Of a stretch of 64,000 nt of DNA, positions 35,870 through 46,894 are shown one piece after another. Position 1 is the first letter of the stretch. Each line of letters starts with the position of its first letter. The translations under genes and the position numbers were made by a program. The notes under the pieces were generated by a model. That model ran no database searches and was not told the origin of the DNA. It was given only the letters and a program-made list of their open reading frames with translations. The DNA comes from Tamarix chinensis (taxonomy: Eukaryota > Streptophyta > Magnoliopsida > Caryophyllales > Tamaricaceae): NCBI GenBank assembly GCA_030549775.1, contig CM060178.1:64408896-64472895 (forward strand), in the 5' to 3' direction.

Positions 35870-36360
35870 AAGAGCATCATCATCTAAGTCTCAAAATGTT
35901 GTGATGATTGAATTCCCATACAACACTCTAATTTGGGTTGTTGTACAAATCATCCACATACATTTCTACTCTTGCCACTCACAAATCTTTTAATTCATTA
36001 ATCAATGGTCTAAGAAATACATCAATATCTATCAAAGGTCCATGATGACTAAAGATTAAAAAATTCAACATAACAAATGGGTCTTTCAAGCATCTCTATG
36101 GGGGAAAGTTATAGGTAGTCATAGTTACCGACCATATACTATAATTGCTTTCTATGCCTAATGGATTAAACCCATCAGATGCTAACCCTAAATGAATATT
36201 TCAAGGATCAGTGACAATATCTGAATACTTCAAATCAAAATATTTCCGTGATTATCTCTCTATAAGATGTCGTAGCACCCCTGTCTCCCTAGAACACTTA
36301 GTGCCATCTCATGTATTTAGTAGTGTGTCTGCAAGCATAAGACCTGTTCAATCTTAGTGT
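35870..36360 (-). pseudogene. CACTA TNP2 transposase, C-terminal piece
   Basis: Reading down from 36360: 'YFLLTLRLNRSYACRHTTKY' then 'MRWH', 'NIHLGLASDGFNPLGIESNY', 'SIWSVTMTTYNFPP', 'KDPFVMLNFLIFSHHGPLI' (frame-shifted) and 'DIDVFLRPLINELKDL'. These are in-order TNP2 (Transposase_21) blocks; the family's D-G-F-N-P-(F/L)-G is kept. The first block continues directly from the last codons of the N-terminal piece at 46127, proving that the 9.7 kb between is an insertion. Confidence 0.85.
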
Positions 36361-37030
36361 CAGAAGAAAGTACTACTGTAACACCCCAAAATTCACTACT
36401 TTTTTTTTTGAAAAGCGGAAGCAGTTAGAATAGAAATACTTAAAACCTGTGAATTCTGGTAATGTTACCGCCACACTTAGTACCAGACCGGTTCTCTCCG
36501 ACCGTTCCAGTACCAAGTGCTAAGGATAAAGAAAAGATTTATGTTAAATTCAAATTAACAATTTATAAAAGAATTCAAAAGATCATACAACAAAATCAGA
36601 GTACGCATAAACATTTATTAACACTTGTAACTTCCAAATATAAATACATTTAAACAAGATAAAACCCGAGGGGTCAAATTCCGGATTGCCTACTCACTCA
36701 AGTCAGGCCTGCCACCCCAAACAATCTCTGATCTTAAACCTGCACAAGAGGTCTGCTCCCCACCATCGGTGGATCATCACAAGACCCATCAACCAAGGTA
36801 GTATCAGTACGGGTCCAGTACTGAGTAAGGTGACTTGATCACTAAGGCCAACACGTAAACACATAAGCCATGCATAAAAATAGAAGAACACAATCATAAA
36901 TGCATATGATCAACCAGGTAAAAGTACATACAAAGGCCCATGAATAATCTGAATTAATCACTTAATTAATCTCTTATCAGAATCCGATTCACACCATACT
37001 TTTTATCAAATCCATGCGAGTACGGAAGCC

Positions 37031-37370
37031 CCCGCTATTATAGCCGGTGGATTGGAGGCACATAGGGTATCATACCCTAACCACTATTATAGCCGGTGGA
37101 TCGGAAACACATAGGACTACGCGTCCTAACCACTATTCCTAACCGGTGGATCGGTTGGCTCCGGCTCGCATGGTATTCCATTGTAAGTAATTAATATCTT
37201 TTAAGCATTCTGGTTTGTGACTGTTGAGCTCGGGAACCCCCACTATTATAACCGGTGGATCGGTCACACATAGGACATCATGTCCTAACCACTATTATAA
37301 CCAGTGGATCGGTCGCACATAGGGTAAAAACCCTAACCACTATTCCGAACCGGTGGATCGGTTGGTCCCG
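37031..37370 (-). repeat. Hairpin-unit array in outer giant LTR
   Basis: A repeated unit CCACTATTATAACCGGTGG(A)TCGG occurs six times, and between successive units lie short inverted repeats: AGGGTATCATACCCT (37064-37078), AGGACTACGCGTCCT (37113-37127), AGGACATCATGTCCT (37272-37286) and AGGGTAAAAACCCT (37321-37334). The stems pair perfectly although their sequences differ. Units are grouped in two sets separated by a GGTATTCCATTGTAAGTAATTA-type spacer. Confidence 0.85.
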
Positions 37371-37779
37371 TCTCAACGATCTTCCTCTTTAGATAATTAA
37401 TGTTTTAAGTATCTTATTCAAAAGCTTTCATTCTGGACATACTCAAATCATCACACATCACAGATCATAAAATTTGACAATCATAATTACACTTAATCAC
37501 CACATACACATGATAACACCAAAAACCCTAATCAGCCACCATGGACCCAATTAACCACAACAAACCATAATTCAGTCTCCTCCATACCCTTAATTTGCCC
37601 CACGTGCTATTTTTCATCCCAAGTGCTCAAACACCCAAACAACACTTACATTACATTCCTTACATCCCAAATTAACTTTCCATACGTAAATTTAATACCC
37701 ATGCAGACATTAATCTCCCCATGCAAACCTTTGAACCTTTTTCATACAAACCCTAAAATTCCACGTGAAACCCTAAATT

Positions 37780-38290
37780 CAACCATGCAACCCTAATACC
37801 ACCATTCAACCATCAATGCCACCAGGTAAACCCTAATACCACCATACAAACCATAATTCAACCCAAACAAAACTAAGGATTTATCCATACCAAACCCTAG
37901 ATTCAACATGTAAATCCCAAATATTCATCCATACCAAATCCTGAACCATAAAGATCCATCCATGTCAAACTTTAAATTCAAACCATAAAGACTCATCTAT
38001 ACCAACCCTACATTCAACCATAAAGATTCATATATACCAACCCTACATTCAACCATAAAGATTCTTCCATGCCAAACCCTAAATTCAAACCATAAAGATT
38101 CATCCACATAAAATCATAAATTAGATCTCCCAAGGAAAACCATAAATTGAATTCCCCCAAACAATTCATAAATTAGATTCCCCCATATGATATCATAAAT
38201 TACATTTTCCCAAATAACATCATAAATTAATTCTCCCAAACAAACCATAAATTCTGCTCTTCCACACATAAAATCATACATTAGATTATT
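37780..38290 (-). repeat. Looser minisatellite in outer giant LTR
   Basis: Repeats of about 35-40 bp around 'aaccataaagattcat', 'ccataccaaaccctaaatt' and 'catcataaattaga'. They occupy the same relative place as the 80-bp minisatellite of the inner copy. Confidence 0.7.
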
Positions 38291-38580
38291 CTTTATAAAA
38301 CCATAAAATTAGGTTAGCTCATTTCCCTTAATCAAGTTCTTTCCCCATCCTCATTTTTCATTCTTCCTCTCACACAAACCACATCGACTTCCTCACATAC
38401 ACAACACATATCATGATACATAATTAATACACATACCATACGCAACATACTTCAACTCCAAGTCATACCACATATAAAATATTTAATTATAATAAACATA
38501 GATACATAACATGCGAAACACATACACACATAAGCACATAAAAGGCCTTAGCACTCCTTACCTAAAACGACATCGGTCTT

Positions 38581-38592
38581 GGAGCATGCTCC
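38581..38592. promoter_or_regulatory. GGAGCATGCTCC palindrome, outer LTR
   Basis: A perfect 12-bp palindrome within the conserved context CTTGGAGCATGCTCCTA. The same element is at 55409-55420 in the plus-strand LTR, and as GGAGCACGCTCC at 41223-41234 in the inner LTR. Function unknown; a protein-binding site is only a guess. Confidence 0.6.
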
Positions 38593-39394
38593 TATTCCAC
38601 TTGAGGGATTTGACTGGGCTCACCTATTATGGGGAAGAAATACTAGAATTAGCTTCCTTCCTATATGTAACACCCCCAAATTTACTACTGAAAAATTTCG
38701 TTTAAATCAAAGTTTTAGCGGAAGCAAGAAAATTAAAACCGTAAATTCGGGGGCATTACCGCCACACTTAGTACCAGATCGATCCATAACTACCGACCCG
38801 ATACTAAGTGCTAAGGCTATGAAGAATAAAACCAGAAACGAATCATTCATAAAACACGAATCCTACAAATCAGAGTGCGAAGGTAAGAAGTTACATTCCG
38901 AAATATAATTTAAAAGATCCATATATCAGAATACTTAAAACAACGGAATCGCAAGATACGATAAAACCCTTAAAAAGTTAAATACGACATTTGTATCCTC
39001 TAAAGACAATTACGATTAAACCACACGATTTTCGAAGGTAATTATCCGGACCACTTACTCACTCGGATCCAGCCTTCCACCCCAACTTAGTAAACGATCA
39101 AGACCTGCAACAAGGGTCTGCTCCCCACCAACGGTGGATCATCACAGGACCCGATTAATCAAGGCAGTATCAGTACGGGTCCAATACTGAGTAAGGCGTA
39201 GACGCTAAGGCCAAGCATACAACCACACACAATCATAAAAGCAACAAGCATTGATACACAAGACACATACTCAAAACGTCAGCCATACATCAGGATGAGT
39301 GAACGGAAAACTGAACATGCTCATACAATGTCCGTTATTTCTTATTATGATAATAATCTCTTTTACCAACAATCTTTATTTAACCTGTAAGCAC

Positions 39395-39860
39395 GGTGAC
39401 CACCACTATTATAGCCGGTGGCTCGGAAATATAATCACAGGGCATAACGCCTCTGACCACTATTCATAACCGGTGGAACGGACGGGCCCCGCACTTACAT
39501 GGTGTTCCACTGTAAGTGATTAGTATTTTTCTTGATTTAACTTATTTACTTTGGATGTACTGAGCCGAGATCCCTCCACTATTATAGCCGGTGGCTCGGA
39601 AATAAACACAGGGCAGAACGCCTCTGACCACTATTAATAACCGGTGGATCGGACTGGGCTCGGCTCAATAATCTCACTTTACGTTATTAGTGTCTTATTA
39701 GTATCTTTCCCGTGGTTTAACTTATTAGTTTGGGTCTGTCGAGCCCGAATCCCTCCACTATTGTAGCCGGTGGTCCGAAAATATAATTACAGGGCAAAAC
39801 GCCTCTGACCACTATTAATAACCGGTGGAACGGACTGGGTCGGGCTCATCAGTATTTCAC
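39395..39860 (-). repeat. Hairpin-unit array in inner giant LTR
   Basis: Three sets of paired CCACTATTATAGCCGGTGG / CCACTATTAATAACCGGTGG units. Between each pair lies a CAGGGC-loop-GCCTCTG inverted repeat (loops ATAAC, AGAAC, AAAAC). Sets are separated by spacers related to those of the outer copy. Confidence 0.83.
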
Positions 39861-40009
39861 TTTAAGCAGTTAATGTCTTATTCGTATCTTATTGAATCAT
39901 ATCAGGTCCTTGACATGCATAAGTCATTCACTACATTCATTACACATAATAACACACGGTAAAATTCCACATTATAACACCAAACAATTCTAATATCTCC
40001 TTACAAACC

Positions 40010-40790
40010 TTAATACCACCATAAATCATTAATACCTCTAGGAAATCATAAATACCACTCTATAAACCCCAATACCACCTTGCAACCCTAATACCACCAT
40101 AAGTCATGAATACCACCAAGTGAGCATTAATACAACTATATAAACCGTAACACCACCTTGCAACCCTAATACCACCATGAGTGTTTAATACCACCAAGTA
40201 ATTATCAAAACAACTATATAAACCACAATACCATCTTCCAAACCCTAATACCACAATGAGTCGTTAATACCACCAAGAATTTATTAAACCACTATATAAG
40301 CCACAATACCATCTTCCAAACCCTAATACCACAATGAGTCGTTAATACCACCAAGAATTTATTAAACCACTATATAAGCCACAATACCATTCTGCAAACC
40401 CTAATACCACAATAAGTCATTAATACCATCAAGAAATCGTTAAAACCACTATCTAAACCACAATACCGTCTTACAACCCTAATACCACAATAAGTCATTA
40501 ATACCACCAAGAATACATTAAAACCACTATATCAACCACAATACCATCCTCCAAACCCTAATACCACAATAGTCATTAATACCACCAATAAATCATTAAA
40601 ACCACTATATATGAACCACAATACCATCTTACTAAGCCCAATACTACCATAGTCATTAATACCACCCAGTAATTATTAAAACAACTATATAAACCCTAAT
40701 GCCACCTTACAAACCCTAATACCACCATAGGTCATTAATACCACCAAATACTCATTAAAACCACTATATAAACTCCAATACTACCCATCA
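40010..40790 (-). repeat. Minisatellite, about 20-bp monomer, 80-bp higher-order unit
   Basis: About nine to ten tandem copies of a roughly 75-82 bp unit. Each is made of four related sub-units of the form 'accacc...ctaat', with wording such as 'ccctaataccaccataagtc' and 'ataccaccaag'. The corresponding place in the outer LTR (37780-38290) has a different, looser repeat built on 'aaccataaagattcat'. Confidence 0.85.
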
Positions 40791-41222
40791 TATCACCAAG
40801 CAACAGACTTCCCCATGCAACCTTAATTTATACCCACCTTTTTTTTACTTCATTCCACTTCCTCCTCATTATTTCCCAAATGGTGAACTACTTAGGTCGC
40901 CCATACCTTGTTTAGCCAACATACTCCCCTTTGGTCATTCTAACCTCTTATTTTTCTTTTTCAAATCTCCCACTTCACCACACTCACTCACATAACCCAC
41001 CCTACATGACGTAGGGGTCACAACACATCACACTACATCACAGCATATTAGTACACCAAGACTAGGATACGGGGACGTACCTCGGATCCAGGCTGCGCTT
41101 CACAATAGACACATAGAATACAGGTTATAGCATACAACCATACAAAGCCTATAAGGCACTTAAAACATGCAGAGCACACAAGTAGCCTTAGTTACGTCCT
41201 TACCTAAATCGGCGCCGGGCTT

Positions 41223-41234
41223 GGAGCACGCTCC
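41223..41234. promoter_or_regulatory. Palindrome variant GGAGCACGCTCC, inner LTR
   Basis: This is the inner-copy version of the conserved palindrome, with one transition that breaks perfect symmetry. Its context (CTTGG before, TAC after) is retained. Confidence 0.55.
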
Positions 41235-41559
41235 TACACCTCCTGGGGTTTGACCCGGTTACCTATAAGAGGGAATTATTTAGGGTTAATCTCCCTCTAC
41301 CAGAATTATCAAAATTCCTATCTTACCCCTATCATGGCCTAATACCAAGGCTATTATTAATAATGGGGTTTATAATTAAAAAGGATTAAGTTATTACTAC
41401 TCTTATGATAGCTTATACGAATTATCACTAATTAAGTAGATTTTAGAAATCAAATACTAAGATGAGGGTCTTAACAACATTAATAATATGCACCGATAAT
41501 ACCTACCCTAATAAGAATACTATTTATAATACTAGTGCTCCTAATAAAAATAATAGTAG

Positions 41560-41629
41560 CTATAATGATAATAATGATAATAATAGTAATAATTGAAATC
41601 ATATTAGCATCAGTAATAGTGCATTATCG

Positions 41630-41671
<42 letters not shown>

Positions 41672-41957
41672 GAGTATTTGTACAATCATAGTCGCTTAGG
41701 TGACAAAATCAATGATAATGTTAATAATAATAATAGTGATAATAATAATAATGATAGGAATGAAGACAATAATAATACAAATAATAATAATAATGAATAC
41801 AATGAAAATATTAGTAATAACATCAACGATTATAAAAATAATATTAATAAGGATAATAAGAATAATAATAATAATAATAATAATAACAATAACAATAAGA
41901 TCAATAATAATAATAATAATAATGATAATAATGATAGTAATAATAACAATAATAATG

Positions 41958-41989
<32 letters not shown>

Positions 41990-42170
41990 GATAATAATAA
42001 TAATAACAATAATAATAATAATAACAATAATATGATAATAATAATAGTAGTAATAATAATAATAATAATAATATTGGTGTTAGTATTAGTAGTAACAATA
42101 ATATTAGTAATAATAATGATAGTGTTAATATTAATCATAATAATACTAATAATATTAGTTAATAATATTA
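41560..42170. repeat. AAT/ATA trinucleotide-rich microsatellite zone, inner LTR
   Basis: About 600 bp dominated by AAT/ATA/AAC triplets with GAT interruptions. It gives long Asn, Ile and Leu frames on both strands (e.g. 41678-42268), which are artefacts. Equivalent zones lie at 43990-44590, 54480-55140 and 59945-60605 in the other giant LTR copies. Confidence 0.9.
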
Positions 42171-42269
42171 ATCCCACTAATCACCTTTTATTTATTTATT
42201 TATTTAACCCTTATTATTATTTACTTATTTTATTTATTTATTTATTTATTTATTTTCTTAGGACTTAGG

Positions 42270-43430
42270 GTTCAGGGGGTTGACAACCTGACAGAGGCGG
42301 CGGCGGCGTCGCGGCGGCGCGGCGGCGGTGGAGGAAGGGGAAGAGGGAAAAATGGTGGTGGAGGCTAGGGAAGGGAAAACCAAAGGGAAAGGGAGGTGCG
42401 GGGTGGTAGGGCAGGAGTTGCTGGTCATTTTGGGGTGTGGAGGTGGCGCTGCAAGCGGCGGTGTGGCCGGCGGTGGCGGCGCGAAGGTGGCGCCAGGGCT
42501 GGAAGGGACGATTCGGGAAGGGTTTTTCGCACGGCCAGGGCGGCACGTGCGGCGCGAGTTAGGGTGGCTAAGAAGGTTGGTTGCGTAGAGGGCGGTGCAG
42601 GGAGGATTGTGGTGGCGAGGGCAGGCGGCAACGGTGGCCGAGGGCGGAGGAAACGACGGCTGAAAGTGGGGCGGCGCGACGGTTTGGATTTCTGGGTTCC
42701 AAAAATCGAACCCGATTAAGGCAGGGGTTGGGCTATTTATAGAGGGATTGGGACGGGAAAACGACAAGGACACGTGGGAGGTTAGGTGGGTTAGGTCCGA
42801 TGAGCTGTCTGGCGCAGGTCTGCCGGCGCAGACCAAACCCTGTCGGGGAAGAAAAGTCAGGGCTTGCGTGCGGGGAAACGCTGCCCGATGGGTCATGTCA
42901 AGAGGAGAGGTCAGTCAGGGGTGAAAAGACGGGATAGAAGGACGGAGAAGGGACGGGATGCTCGCCGCTGCGTTTTCCGGCGAGCTTGCGAGTTGCAGAA
43001 GCGGGACGGCGGCGTCGCGAGGAAGAAGAAGGGAGGAGGGGCTGGACCGGCGGTCCAAGGGAAAGAAAGAAGAGGGGGAAACCGGCAGGACCGCGCGGTT
43101 TCTTTTCCCTTTAAATGAAACTCTGCGTTTTGGGCGAGGTTTGGCGAAAACGCAGCGCTCGCGTCGTCAGGCAACGATCGAAATTTCTTGTATCGCGACG
43201 CGGCGTTTCAGCGACTTCAGTGTCGAAACGCCGCGTTTTGGGTCACGGGCGGCCGGGCTCGCTGGGCCGCGGCGAGAAGAAGGAAAAGGGGAGGGGTTTG
43301 GGCCAGCAGGCCGGCCTAGGTCGGGGGGGAAAATAGGGGAGAGAAGGGGAAGGAAGAAAAAGGAAAAAGGAGGGAGGAAAAAGGAAAAAGGGAAAAAGAA
43401 AAAGAGGGAAAAATTTGGGATTGGTTTAAT
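42270..43430 (-). repeat. GC/CpG-rich U3 block of inner giant LTR
   Basis: An abrupt GC-rich, CpG-rich island in otherwise AT-rich DNA, with GGC repeats at 42296-42330. It includes two strong inverted repeats: CGCGGCGTTTC/GAAACGCCGCG (43199-43209 and 43225-43235) and CTGCGTTTT/AAAACGCAG (43123-43131 and 43147-43155). Open frames of 212 aa (42896-42258, minus) and others are Pro/Ser/Ala-rich with no recognised domain, and are most simply composition effects. In sense orientation the TATA box lies inside the block. Confidence 0.75.
42734..42741 (-). promoter_or_regulatory. TATA box, inner giant LTR
   Basis: TATAAATA on the minus strand (the LTR sense), after a C/T-rich stretch and about 1.1 kb from the LTR start at 43836. 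The same word occurs at the equivalent place in the outer (45065-45072) and plus-strand (53078-53085) copies. Confidence 0.65.
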
Positions 43431-43989
43431 TAATATCATTTGGATAATTTAGGGTATTTAATATAATTATCAAAACCATAATTAATTTCTACTTTTAGGT
43501 AAATTTTGGGATTTATGGAAAAATCTTCCTAAATTTATTTTAATTAACAAAACCCCTAAATTTTCCTCTAATTAACTTATTCATATATTTTATATTAATT
43601 TGAAACTATTTGATCCTCCCCATTTTATATAATTTGAGGTATTTAATAAATTTCAAAAGTGAAAACCTTAATTAACTCAAATACCATAATCTCCCCTATT
43701 TACACTCTTATAATTTCCTTCTTGATTTATCCTATTAATTCCTTTTTATTTCACTAAAAGTAGTTTATTTAATAGATTCCCTAATAATCTCCTATCCGGC
43801 CATGATTTTCTAAATTAGGAATTTTGGGGTATTTCACTATACTACTATTAGTTTCTAATTTATCTTAAGTCTTGATTCTTAATTAATTATTCCCAAAACC
43901 ACTAAAACATTAATACATACTATTATAATTTAAAGTAAAAAGGGTGATATAAGGGTTTCTACCCTTTACCAAAATAAGGTTAGTAAAGT

Positions 43990-44590
43990 TAATAATAATT
44001 ATTATTATTATTATAATAATAATTTTAATAATAACAAATTATTACTAATAGTAGTAATATTAATAGAAAACTTAATAATAATAATAATCTAAGCCTTAAA
44101 TATACAAAGTGGATTTCGAAACCTCCCCATTTAATGATAATACTATTTGAAATGTAAAAAGATATTAATATTATACATATACTTATTATATAAAGTTAAT
44201 ATGGTTAATAATAATAAGATAATTAGTAATAATGTTAAAAATAATAATAAAAGGCAAAGCTCCGAGAGTTAATTAAAATTTTAGGTTTCTAATTCTCCTG
44301 AAATAATTGCAGTATCAAATAACTAATTATACTAAAAATAATAATATTAATTATATTATTAATAATATTATTAAACATGTAATAATTACATTAAATAGGA
44401 AAAATTCGAGAATAATAATTTATCTTACTCAATAATACTCCCAGACTTGTCAACCAAATTTAGAAATTAAAATACAGTTGATAACCACAATAATAATAAT
44501 TATAATAATAATAATTAAACTTGAATTAGCATTAAAAATTAGAATAAAAGCATAATAATTATCAATAAATCAAAAGTAAGTATTTAAAAG
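43990..44590. repeat. AAT-rich microsatellite zone, outer LTR
   Basis: Degenerate AAT/TTA triplet runs, less pure than in the inner copy, followed by a TTTCACCTTGAGTTGG junction into G-rich sequence at 44600. Confidence 0.75.
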
Positions 44591-44599
44591 TTCAAGGGT

Positions 44600-45710
44600 T
44601 TCACCTTGAGTTGGAGGGTATTGGTGTCACCGGAGGTGGTTCCCGGAGGTGGCCGGAAAAGTGGTCTAAGAGGGCCAAAAATTAGGAAAATGGGTAATGG
44701 AGAGGAAGAAAAATTAAAATAATTATATGGGGCTGTAGAGGATAATTAGTAGGATTTAATGGTTGTTTTGGAAGGTGTTAGAAGCGGCGCATGTGGTGGC
44801 GGGCGGTGGTTTAAGGTCTCGGGGTCAAGATTTGGGGCGAGATGAGAAGCAAACTTTGAACGGTTATGGACGCCCGTGCAAGAAGAATCGAAGTTTGAAA
44901 ATGATTTAGTTAGATAGATGGAGTTGCAGGGAAGAGATTGATAGCAAGAGGAGGTAATGACGTTGGCCGCGGAAGGAGAACGAGGCGTCTGAAGTGGCGA
45001 CGGTGGCAAGGTCGGGATTCTGGGTTGGGGGATCAAGGGCTCGATACAGAGCTGCTTACGAGGGTATTTATAGGGAAAATAAGATAGGGTAGGGTTCTTT
45101 GGGCCGGCTAGTAGATAGGGAAAGTAGGGTTCAGCTCGCCGGAGGCGGCGTTTGGCCGGCGGCAGCAAATCGAGCATGGGTGTGCGCAGGAGAGAGAGAG
45201 AGAGAGAATGGCGCAAGAGGAGGGAGATTTGGTCGAGTCATAGGGTTTTCGAAACAAATGGGAAGAGGAAGGAAGGAAAATTCCAGTCAAATGAGCGGAA
45301 TCGGCGCCGGAAATCTCGGCTGGGCGGCGGCGGAAACGTTGCAGGTGCAACGTCGGGGAAGGCTGGCAAGCGCGAAGGAGGAGGAAGAAGAAAGGCTGGG
45401 CCGGGCGGTTCAGAGGAAGAAAGGAAGAAAAAGGGGGCAGACCGGGCCGGTCAGGCGCTGGTCGAAGGCATTTAAATGAAACTCCGTGTTTCCACTGGAA
45501 AAGAAATAAAACGCGGCGCATCAAGGGCGGGCGAAAGGAGGACGCGCGGCACGGGCTGGGCTGAAGGAGGAAGAAGAGGCAGACTGGGCCGCCGGGCTGG
45601 CCCAGTTCGGCGAGGAGAAGAAAAAGAAAAAAAAAAGAAAAGAAGAAGAAAGAAAAAGAAGGAAAAGAAAGAAAAAAGGAAAAAGGAAAAAATAATGGTT
45701 TGGGATAATT
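44600..45710 (-). repeat. GC/purine-rich U3 block of outer giant LTR
   Basis: Counterpart of 42270-43430, with G-rich and GA-rich stretches including a (GA)n run at 45191-45206 and an A/G tract at 45610-45700. Open frames on both strands (e.g. 45216-44746 minus, 156 aa) are biased in composition and not homologous in sequence to those of other copies, so I do not treat them as genes. Confidence 0.7.
45065..45072 (-). promoter_or_regulatory. TATA box, outer giant LTR
   Basis: TATAAATA on the minus strand in the context CCCTATAAATACCC. It is followed about 60-75 bp downstream in sense by GCCACTTCAGACGCCTC, a block shared with the plus-strand copy near 53143-53159. Confidence 0.68.
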
Positions 45711-46120
45711 AAATTAATTAGAATATTTGGGATATTTAAAATTAATAATATTTAAATAAAATAATATTTAAAATCCCTTTTTAGGCTAAATTAGGATTTT
45801 TAAAAGATTTTCCACAAATTCCTTTTTAATTAGCAAAACACCCTAATTTTCTCCAATTAAATTATTTATAAAATTAATATTAATATGAAACTATTTTCTC
45901 CTTCTTATTTTAAATAAAATAATTTACTTAATTTATTTTCAAAATAAAATGCTTAATTAGCTAAAATACCCAAATCCTTCCTAATTAAAATACTTATAAA
46001 TTTCTTCTTGATTTGCCCTAATTAAGTTAATTCAAAAATAATTTATTTAAATAATTATTATAATAAATATCCTTTAAATGTAGTTTATAAAATTAGGAAT
46101 TTTCGGGGCTTTTCAACTAT

Positions 46121-46894
46121 AATACTTTATGAGGTATTTTTTCCCTTCGTACCTTCATCAATCCATCGAAAGGTCCCATATAGTGGACAGCTATTTCTTT
46201 TGGCATTTTCTTTTAAAAATATTGCATAATCAAACCGGCACACGTGAATCAATTCATACCCTAAAACTAACTTACTCATCATCTTCTTAGAATCACAAAG
46301 TGATCCGGGTAACTTATTTCCCTCTAAAAGAGCTTCTTTCAACAACTTTAATATTTCATTAAGTGACTTATTACTCCATTTGTTCAACAACTTATTATGC
46401 ATCAACTTTACTAAAAATTTGAGAGAAGAGAAATTCTTGCATCCAGGATATAATTCTATCTCCATTTCCTCAAATAAATCCTCATAATATTAATCCCTAT
46501 CATTCCTCACATCACCACCTAAAGTCTTATTAACATCTATATTAATAAATTTGTATAACCTAAGGGTTCATTATCATCAATTCCATCTGCATGGGGGTTC
46601 ATGAGTACCAACTAAAAATTCACCCAAAATATATGCCATCTCATCTCCTCTCTCTTCCTTAACTGATATTGACCCTGCTTCATTGTAGTATACCCATTTC
46701 TCATATGTTGGTATAAACCCAAAGCCTATTATGTGACTTTTAATGACACTAGGATGTTGCGAAATATAATTGTTGTAATTCTTATAAGGACAACAAACAC
46801 ACCCACCAAAATTTAGATATTTTTTTACCCTTTTAATAAATAGTTGAAGCCTATTCCAAAACTCATTAGACTTACGATTTTGTAACATCTTCAA
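46121..46894 (-). pseudogene. CACTA TNP2 transposase, N-terminal piece
   Basis: The open frame 46894-46577 carries the transposase-associated domain ('CVCCPYKNYNNYISQHPSVI', then a G-F-I-P-x-Y-x-x-W block). Frame 46465-46127 carries the start of Transposase_21: 'ELYPGCKNFSSLKFLVKLMH', 'NKLLNKWSNKSLNEILKLLK', 'LVLGYELIHVCRFDYAIFLK' then 'ENAKRNSCPLYG'. The cysteine before P-L-Y-G is kept; one family cysteine appears as Tyr. A frame break at 46466-46576 separates the two. The coding sequence stops at 46120, where the outer giant LTR begins. Confidence 0.87.

Larger units (their letters stand above)
38666..43836 (-). mobile_element. Inner giant solo LTR, 5.17 kb
   Basis: Begins TGTAACACCCCC at 38666 and ends GGGGTATTTCA at 43836, with a perfect 5-bp duplication CTATA (38661-38665 and 43837-43841). 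Its first kilobase aligns with that of the outer LTR: shared blocks include TTACCGCCACACTTAGTACC (inner near 38757, outer near 36467) and GGTCTGCTCCCCACCA (inner near 39115, outer near 36750). It carries the same series of internal landmarks in the same order. It is inserted 74 bp beyond the GGAGCATGCTCC palindrome of the outer copy. It holds no PBS, PPT or protein domain. Confidence 0.88.
36377..46115 (-). mobile_element. Outer giant solo LTR, about 4.56 kb net
   Basis: The plus strand begins TGTAACACCCC at 36377 and ends GGGGCTTTTCA at 46115. Flanking 5-mers are ACTAC (36372-36376) and ACTAT (46116-46120), a target duplication with one transition. It splits CACTA TNP2 in frame-consistent positions. 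Removing the inner LTR (38666-43836 plus one TSD) leaves 4563 bp. On the sense (minus) strand the order is TGAAAAGCCCC start, purine/pyrimidine-biased block, TATA box (45065-45072), trinucleotide-rich zone, GGAGCATGCTCC palindrome, minisatellite, hairpin array, then GGTGTTACA end. There is no PBS and no coding domain, so it is a solo LTR. Confidence 0.85.

Noticed and set aside
40010..40790. CRISPR-like array
   Set aside because: Repeats are contiguous and degenerate with no unique spacers, and the DNA is plant nuclear.
41678..42268. 196-codon Asn-rich frame and overlapping Ile/Leu frames
   Set aside because: Pure product of an AAT/ATA microsatellite; open on both strands and in several frames.
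42258..42896. 212-codon Pro/Ala/Ser-rich frame as a gene
   Set aside because: GC-rich LTR DNA leaves several overlapping frames open on both strands; no domain and no clear sequence conservation with frames in the other LTR copies.
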